Source of the DNA: Spirochaeta sp.
Lineage (GTDB): Bacteria > Spirochaetota > Spirochaetia > DSM-27196 > Alkalispirochaetaceae
Length of the DNA stretch: 64,000 bases
NCBI GenBank assembly: GCA_007130865.1
Contig: SLRR01000190.1
Coordinates: 1 to 64,000 of the forward strand
Direction: 5' to 3'
The notes under the pieces are model-generated. The model saw only the letters and a program-made list of their open reading frames with translations, had not been told where the DNA came from and did no database searches. Numbering within the stretch: the first letter of the stretch is position 1; each line of letters opens with the position of its first letter. This document shows, one piece after another, positions 59,042-64,000 of the stretch. A program made the translations under genes and the position numbers.

Positions 59042-60838
59042 TCAGAAGAGCGTCACATCGCCGGCGGCGGTGCCTTGCTCGATTTCGAATCCCACGAGTT
59101 CTCCAGCTTGTTGCTTTTGGGTGAAGATCGTGAACCGTTCGATGATCTCTCGCAGCCGGTTGTCTTCAATAGTCCAATCGGACACGTCGTTTTCCCGAAG
59201 AGTCTGCTGGTACCTTTTTTCAATATCCTGTTTCATTGAATCTATCTTTTTTATAAGTTTTCTTATTTCGTCGGCTGTTTCCTGTAATTTTTTACCGTTT
59301 TCCTTGCTTCTTGTAAATACCTGGAAGAACCGATCCGTAAAAAGCGAGAAGTTGCCGACGATTCCCGTTATGTGGTCCCGGTCGGTGTGGAGCATATCCA
59401 CGTAGGATTGCATGTCCTGTTGAAAACGCCCGGCAAACAAGACCTCCTCCCGGTGGGCTTCACGGAAACTATTCATCACTACGGCGGTGGAGTCGATGAA
59501 GCTGCGGGTAACTGCCAGCGAACTCTCCACGTCGTCCCCGATCTTCCTGGTGAGACGGGTCATTTGCTCGGTGCTGTTCTCCATCGACCGAAGGGTACTC
59601 TGTTTGGCCACCTCGATGCGGGCGGCGATATCGATACTGTGAAATCGACTGACCAGGGTCTGAAACACGCGAAACGTGTCCTGCAGCTCCTCGACACTTC
59701 CGGCGATCTCGTCCGACCGTTTTACGAGGTTCTCTTTACGCTTCAGGTTCCGGTTCAGATCGCGCAGCAGTTCCTCGAGGATCGCCGTCATTTCCCGCAT
59801 CAGCGCTTCAAAGGTGACGTTATCGCTAGAGCTTTCTGCGCTGCGCGTTCCCGAGAGGAACAGTCGCCGTTCCCGCTCCAGATCCTGGAGACACTTCTCA
59901 GCATTGTCTGTAAGAGAAAGGAATGATGCGGTGCTTGCATCGATTTGTTCCGCTACATCATTGATCAGGGCCGTAGCCAGGCGGGGGATGTCCCGGAGGA
60001 ATGCGAGCTCGTCCAGGACCTCCTCGGTGGAACTCAGCGCCTCTTCCGGCTTGACCTCCTCCAGCGCGAGGATGATGTGGTCGATCGACTGTCGGATCAG
60101 GTCCTGCAGCTGGATCGTTTCCATCATTCCGTTGATCGGTGTTTGCAGCGTCCCTGACCGGTCGCGAAGATCCCGGGTTTCTCTGATCGTGGTCTGTACG
60201 ACCCGGGAGAAGTCCTCAAACGTCCGGGTGATCCGTTCCCGGAACGTATCGAGCAGTTCCCCCTGAACGGTCCGAGTCTGCTCAAGTTCCGCTTCGAAGT
60301 GCGAAAAACTCTCGATCAGCGCGTTACCACGTCGGGATACATCGTCACTGAGCGCGACGGTCCGGTTGGAGAGCTTTTTGAGTTCCTCCGTGATATAGCT
60401 GAACGCCCGGCCGGCGTTGCCTGCTTTAAGAGCGACGGTCATCGCGTTCAAAGAGACGATCTCCATGTCCTCGCTGTCCAGGCGGATATGTTCGATCGAC
60501 GCGGAAATCTCCTGCAGGTTACCCACGGCGGCCCGCAGCTGATCAAAGAGATGCGAGTCCCTTTCCGCCATCGACTGGAACTGGTCGGTCCACCGATGAA
60601 CGGCGCCGTCATCGACACCGCCTCCCTGGACACCTCGTTCCATCGCGTGAATCGCATCATCCGAGGATGCAAGGCTCTGTTTCATCTCCTTTACGAGTTC
60701 CGGAAGCGTGTAGGCGAACTCGAGGAACAGCTCCTCCGTGCTGCTTTCTATCTGTTTCAGAGATCTGACCAGGTCCGAGGTTTCCGCAAAGGGCAGCGTG
60801 TCCATATATCCGTTAATCATAACGCCTCGGAGCCGCAA
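59042..60838 (-). CDS. Soluble MCP-like signalling protein
   Basis: No TM segment; long coiled-coil; MCP-like DSEDMEIVSLNAMTVALKAGNAGRAFSYITEELKKLSNRT; 2 nt upstream of cheD. Confidence 0.75.
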   Translation of the reverse strand: MRLRGVMINGYMDTLPFAETSDLVRSLKQIESSTEELFLEFAYTLPELVKEMKQSLASSDDAIHAMERGVQGGGVDDGAVHRWTDQFQSMAERDSHLFDQLRAAVGNLQEISASIEHIRLDSEDMEIVSLNAMTVALKAGNAGRAFSYITEELKKLSNRTVALSDDVSRRGNALIESFSHFEAELEQTRTVQGELLDTFRERITRTFEDFSRVVQTTIRETRDLRDRSGTLQTPINGMMETIQLQDLIRQSIDHIILALEEVKPEEALSSTEEVLDELAFLRDIPRLATALINDVAEQIDASTASFLSLTDNAEKCLQDLERERRLFLSGTRSAESSSDNVTFEALMREMTAILEELLRDLNRNLKRKENLVKRSDEIAGSVEELQDTFRVFQTLVSRFHSIDIAARIEVAKQSTLRSMENSTEQMTRLTRKIGDDVESSLAVTRSFIDSTAVVMNSFREAHREEVLFAGRFQQDMQSYVDMLHTDRDHITGIVGNFSLFTDRFFQVFTRSKENGKKLQETADEIRKLIKKIDSMKQDIEKRYQQTLRENDVSDWTIEDNRLREIIERFTIFTQKQQAGELVGFEIEQGTAAGDVTLF

Positions 60839-60884
60839 GGCGCAATCTCATCGCGAGATCCGGCAGCAATGATACTGCAGGGAA

Positions 60885-60943
60885 AGAAAAAACCGGTCGC
60901 CCCGCGCACGGACAATCGCCCCGCGCACGGACAACCGGTTTCT
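60885..60943 (-). terminator. Rho-independent-type terminator of the MsmK-like gene, loop expanded by a 19-bp tandem duplication
   Basis: Minus strand AAACCGGT ... ACCGGTTTTTTC; loop carries the duplicated 19-mer. Confidence 0.7.
60897..60934. repeat. Perfect tandem duplication of a 19-bp unit (TCGCCCCGCGCACGGACAA)
   Basis: 60897-60915 equals 60916-60934. Confidence 0.95.
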
Positions 60944-60982
60944 GGTATCACCACGGTACCGACAGGTGGTCCTGCCGATTAC

Positions 60983-62104
60983 TCAGGACTTCAGCGGATC
61001 GATATCGACGTTGAGCGCCTGTTCCGTCTCCAGGTCAAAGAGAATCGCCCTGTCAAGATCGGGAACAAACCGTACTGCGTCGCCTACGCTGACGCTGATC
61101 GTCGGCGGGATCCGTACGACAACCTGGTGCTTTCCGGTGTTGATGTAGAGATGAATCTCCGCTCCCAGGGGCTCTACCACCTCAACGGTGGCGGGAATAA
61201 ACGTATCCTGAGCGGCGTCGTCTTTGGCATACACCATATCTTCCGGGCGGATACCGAACACCACTTCCTGTCCGACCTTCGGCTTCGCGCGTTCCGCGAG
61301 TTTACCGGTAAACCGGATCCTGAAGTTGCCCTCGTCACCAATTATCGCGCCGCCCTCTTCGGAAACCTTCATCGTGAGAAAGTTCATCGCGGGAGAACCG
61401 ATGAAGCCGGCCACAAACCGGTTGGTAGGAAAGTTGTACAGCGTCAGAGGATCACCGATCTGCATGATCACGCCGTCCTTCATGACGACGATCTTGTCAC
61501 CCATCGTCATCGCCTCGACCTGGTCGTGGGTCACGTAGATCATTGTGGCGTTGAGGCGCGTGTGGAGACTCGAGATCTCGGCGCGCATCTGTACGCGCAG
61601 CTTGGCGTCCAGGTTGGAAAGCGGCTCATCAAAGAGGAACACCTTGGGATGACGGACGATCGCGCGACCAACCGCTACGCGCTGTCGCTGACCGCCGGAA
61701 AGCTGCTTCGGTTTGCGGTCGAGCAGCGCTTCGATATCGAGAATGCGGGCCGCCTCGTTGACGCGAGCCTGAATATCTTCTTTGCTGAACTTACGGATCT
61801 TGAGACCGAACGCCATGTTGTCGTGTACGGTCATGTGCGGATAGAGAGCGTAGTTCTGGAAGACCATCGCGATATCTCGATCCTTGGGGGGGATATCGTT
61901 TACCCGCTTGCTGTCGATCGTGAGATCGCCGGAGCTGATATCCTCAAGACCGGCAATCATGCGAAGCGTGGTTGTTTTTCCGCAACCCGACGGACCGACA
62001 AGTACGACGAACTCCTGATCCTGGATGTTGATGTTGGCGTCCTTGACGGCGTGAAAACCGTTGTCGTACACCTTGTTGAGATCCTTCAACTCGACTGTTG
62101 CCAT
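60983..62104 (-). CDS. Sugar ABC transporter ATP-binding protein (MsmK/UgpC type)
   Basis: [41 protein letters not shown]-terminal TOBE-like region. Start refined to 62104 (GGAGGT upstream). Confidence 0.93.
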   Translation of the reverse strand: MATVELKDLNKVYDNGFHAVKDANINIQDQEFVVLVGPSGCGKTTTLRMIAGLEDISSGDLTIDSKRVNDIPPKDRDIAMVFQNYALYPHMTVHDNMAFGLKIRKFSKEDIQARVNEAARILDIEALLDRKPKQLSGGQRQRVAVGRAIVRHPKVFLFDEPLSNLDAKLRVQMRAEISSLHTRLNATMIYVTHDQVEAMTMGDKIVVMKDGVIMQIGDPLTLYNFPTNRFVAGFIGSPAMNFLTMKVSEEGGAIIGDEGNFRIRFTGKLAERAKPKVGQEVVFGIRPEDMVYAKDDAAQDTFIPATVEVVEPLGAEIHLYINTGKHQVVVRIPPTISVSVGDAVRFVPDLDRAILFDLETEQALNVDIDPLKS

Positions 62105-62210
62105 GTGGCACCTCCAAAAGATTATTTTATCGCTCACCAGTTTAGGCGCAGATGCACCGTCTGTCAAATCTATTAGAGAAAATGTTCAGCCCGCTCAACC
62201 CGGCGAAGCG

Positions 62211-63389
62211 TCAGTCACCACGCTGGTCGTACCAGCGTCGCAGAACGCGACCCAATTGCTCGCCATCGGCTTCTCCGGTACGGGCGGCTTCCGTCAGGTA
62301 CGGTCGGATAATCGCCGCCAGGGCCTCGTCCCAGTAGCGCGGTCGCGGGCCCGGAAAGTCCAGCGTCTCCGGATCGGGGATTCGACCTTGCAGGGCAGGG
62401 TAGAATTCGCGCGCGACCGTTCGATTCGTTTCCGGCACGGTGGAGAAACCACCGAAGACGCCGAACGTATCGATCCGTTGCTCGATTTTGTACTCCACGA
62501 GAGCGAGCTGGTTTTCCGGATCCTGCAGCCACTGGAGAAACCTTCGCGCACCGGTGCCGTTGGAACTTGCCCGGGTTATACCGGCGTACACAACGTCTTC
62601 CAGTACCGGAATCGCTTGCTCCTCTGTCGCGAGCCACCGGAAGTCAAGCGTTGTACCTGCAAAGAACGACCAGCTGAGGAGTTGGTTCGAGGGTAGATAC
62701 ACGGCAAGGACGCGTCGGTTTTCCAGAAGCCGGTACCATGGCTCGTAAAGGTACTGTTCCCGGTACTCGTTCTCCGCATCCACGGAGTCGTTCCACTGCT
62801 CCTGCCAGGACCTGATCGTACCGAAGGCTCGGTCAAACTGCTCCGCGTTCCATCGCGGGCCGCCTTCCGGATCCTCTTCCGGGACCAGGCCTCCTATACG
62901 GGTCATCAAGTACAGAAGATCGCCGGAAAGAGATGGAACGAAGCGCATCGGCTCCGGATCATCCGCGGAAACGTCCTCCACCGGGCGAAGGGCGCGACCC
63001 ACGTCCGCCAGAGAGGTGGCGAAATCAGGAGAAAGCCGGGTGTGAGCGCCGTCAAAAACGATAGCTCCCAGGTTGAACGCAACGGGCTGCCAGGGTGAAC
63101 CGTCCGCACCGCCTCCGGCCATCATCGATCGGGCGGGGGGATTATTCACCCAGCGGCCGATCACCACGTCCGCGTCTACCCGTTGTTGCGTCAGTTCCTC
63201 CGTGAGGTTCGAGACAAAGCGGAAATGGACCGGCTGTTCCTGGTCACGGTTATACAGCTCCACCAGGAACGCCGTATCCGGTACGTTGCTCCACACCACA
63301 AGGGGAGGAGGTTCTCCCTCGCATCCCGTAAGAAACAAGGATGTGGTGAAGAGGAGAAACGGGAGGAACAAGAGGCCGGACGCTTTCAT
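62211..63389 (-). CDS. Extracellular solute-binding lipoprotein
   Basis: Lipobox SLFLTGCEGEPP; LVVWSNVPDTAFLVELYNRDQ. Confidence 0.75.
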   Translation of the reverse strand: MKASGLLFLPFLLFTTSLFLTGCEGEPPPLVVWSNVPDTAFLVELYNRDQEQPVHFRFVSNLTEELTQQRVDADVVIGRWVNNPPARSMMAGGGADGSPWQPVAFNLGAIVFDGAHTRLSPDFATSLADVGRALRPVEDVSADDPEPMRFVPSLSGDLLYLMTRIGGLVPEEDPEGGPRWNAEQFDRAFGTIRSWQEQWNDSVDAENEYREQYLYEPWYRLLENRRVLAVYLPSNQLLSWSFFAGTTLDFRWLATEEQAIPVLEDVVYAGITRASSNGTGARRFLQWLQDPENQLALVEYKIEQRIDTFGVFGGFSTVPETNRTVAREFYPALQGRIPDPETLDFPGPRPRYWDEALAAIIRPYLTEAARTGEADGEQLGRVLRRWYDQRGD

Positions 63390-63414
63390 ACGGTGACTAT
63401 AATCGGTATTTTAA

Positions 63415-63444
63415 TTGACGGTAAAGGTAAGTATCGCGTAAGGT
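63415..63444 (+). promoter_or_regulatory. Sigma70-like promoter TTGACG-18-TAAGGT
   Basis: -35 63415-63420, -10 63439-63444, 6 nt before GTG 63451. Confidence 0.5.
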
Positions 63445-63450
63445 TGATTG

Positions 63451-64000
63451 GTGGCGAAGGACGATAGAGGCAAGCAGCAAGATAACGGTGAAGCGGGGTT
63501 CCTGGACAGGATCATGGGCCTACTCTTTGGTCTCGGTGATCCGGAAAGGGAGAAACGACGTGCTCTGAAGGCGATCGGCAAGTCCCTGTCCAAGGACCGG
63601 TATAAATTCTACAAACCGAAGAGCGCACAGGTAGAGCCGGCGCTCGCCCGAGTGCTCCACGAGACATATCGGTCGATCTACGCGGTGCGGAAGCTGATCC
63701 AACCGACGGATACTTCGGGCGTCCTGAAATCAATCGTAATAGAGTCGTTCCTGACCGATCGCCAGCGGGAGCTGCGGGAGACCCTGGAAGAGCGGGCGAT
63801 CCGGGAACGCGCCAAATCGCAGGAAATCAAGACGGTGGCAGCGTCGATTCGGGACACCTTGCTTGATTTCGTGGGCACCTTTGACGCGAACAAGGTCAAG
63901 GGAATCAACTCGCTCTATAACGAGCTGCGGGCGTTTGTTCAGCTCTGTTCGTTTGATTATTATTTTACGCTCCGGAAGTTTGACTCCGCCGTCAGCGAGG
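63451..64000 (+). CDS. Hypothetical protein, truncated by window end
   Basis: Open frame from GTG 63451 to the edge: VAKDDRGKQQDNGEAGFLDRIMGLLFGLGDPEREKRRALKAIGKSLSKDRYKFYKPKSAQVEPALARVLHETYRSIY. Confidence 0.75.
   Translation, partial: MAKDDRGKQQDNGEAGFLDRIMGLLFGLGDPEREKRRALKAIGKSLSKDRYKFYKPKSAQVEPALARVLHETYRSIYAVRKLIQPTDTSGVLKSIVIESFLTDRQRELRETLEERAIRERAKSQEIKTVAASIRDTLLDFVGTFDANKVKGINSLYNELRAFVQLCSFDYYFTLRKFDSAVSE

Noticed and set aside
60299-62176. 625-aa plus-strand ORF opposite the MCP-like and MsmK-like genes
   Set aside because: Antisense shadow frame spanning two real genes and the terminator; composition atypical, no domain.

Overview
Gene-dense, moderately GC-rich bacterial chromosome segment with about 57 protein genes and no rRNA, tRNA or CRISPR that I could see. 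It is probably from a free-living spirochaete (inference: lolA/rodZ-like/rimO neighbourhood, cheD next to a soluble MCP-like protein, lineage-type hypothetical at the right edge). Main blocks: (i) 0-1.5 kb, a DUF4143-type ATPase gene bracketed by a 32-bp direct repeat, with three 23-bp iterons upstream; (ii) 1.5-18.6 kb, a pentose/xylose locus: Gfo/Idh oxidoreductase, membrane-anchored sugar-binding protein, YesM/LytS-type kinase, YesN/AraC regulator, second membrane-anchored XylF-like protein, ChvE/GguA/GguB-type ABC transporter, degraded aldo/keto reductase, MtlD-like, PfkB-like, AraC regulator, xylA, xylulokinase; (iii) 18.6-35.8 kb, CodA-like amidohydrolase, MFS, EIIA-like protein plus CPA antiporter, Na/Pi symporter-PhoU, UMP kinase-like, lolA, rodZ-like, rimO, ettA, SIS isomerase, SDR, orphan GatB-like EIIB, DeoR; (iv) 35.8-41.9 kb, Opp-type ABC operon; (v) 41.9-64 kb, mixed metabolism and signalling, including fhs, CrtI-like, galK, glgP, hom, a ParB-like/SPL-like radical SAM pair, cheD and an MCP-like protein, and an MsmK-like ATPase. 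Most notable: many genes without a visible Shine-Dalgarno have a sigma70-like -10 hexamer only 6-11 nt before the start codon (predicted leaderless mRNAs), including a divergent pair sharing a palindromic -35; a ParB-like/radical-SAM gene pair; a shared C-terminal [DE]VTLF tail on CheD and its neighbouring MCP-like protein; a sugar-sensing cassette with two anchored binding proteins; and the repeat-flanked ATPase module. All family calls come from reading protein motifs by eye; no database search was run.
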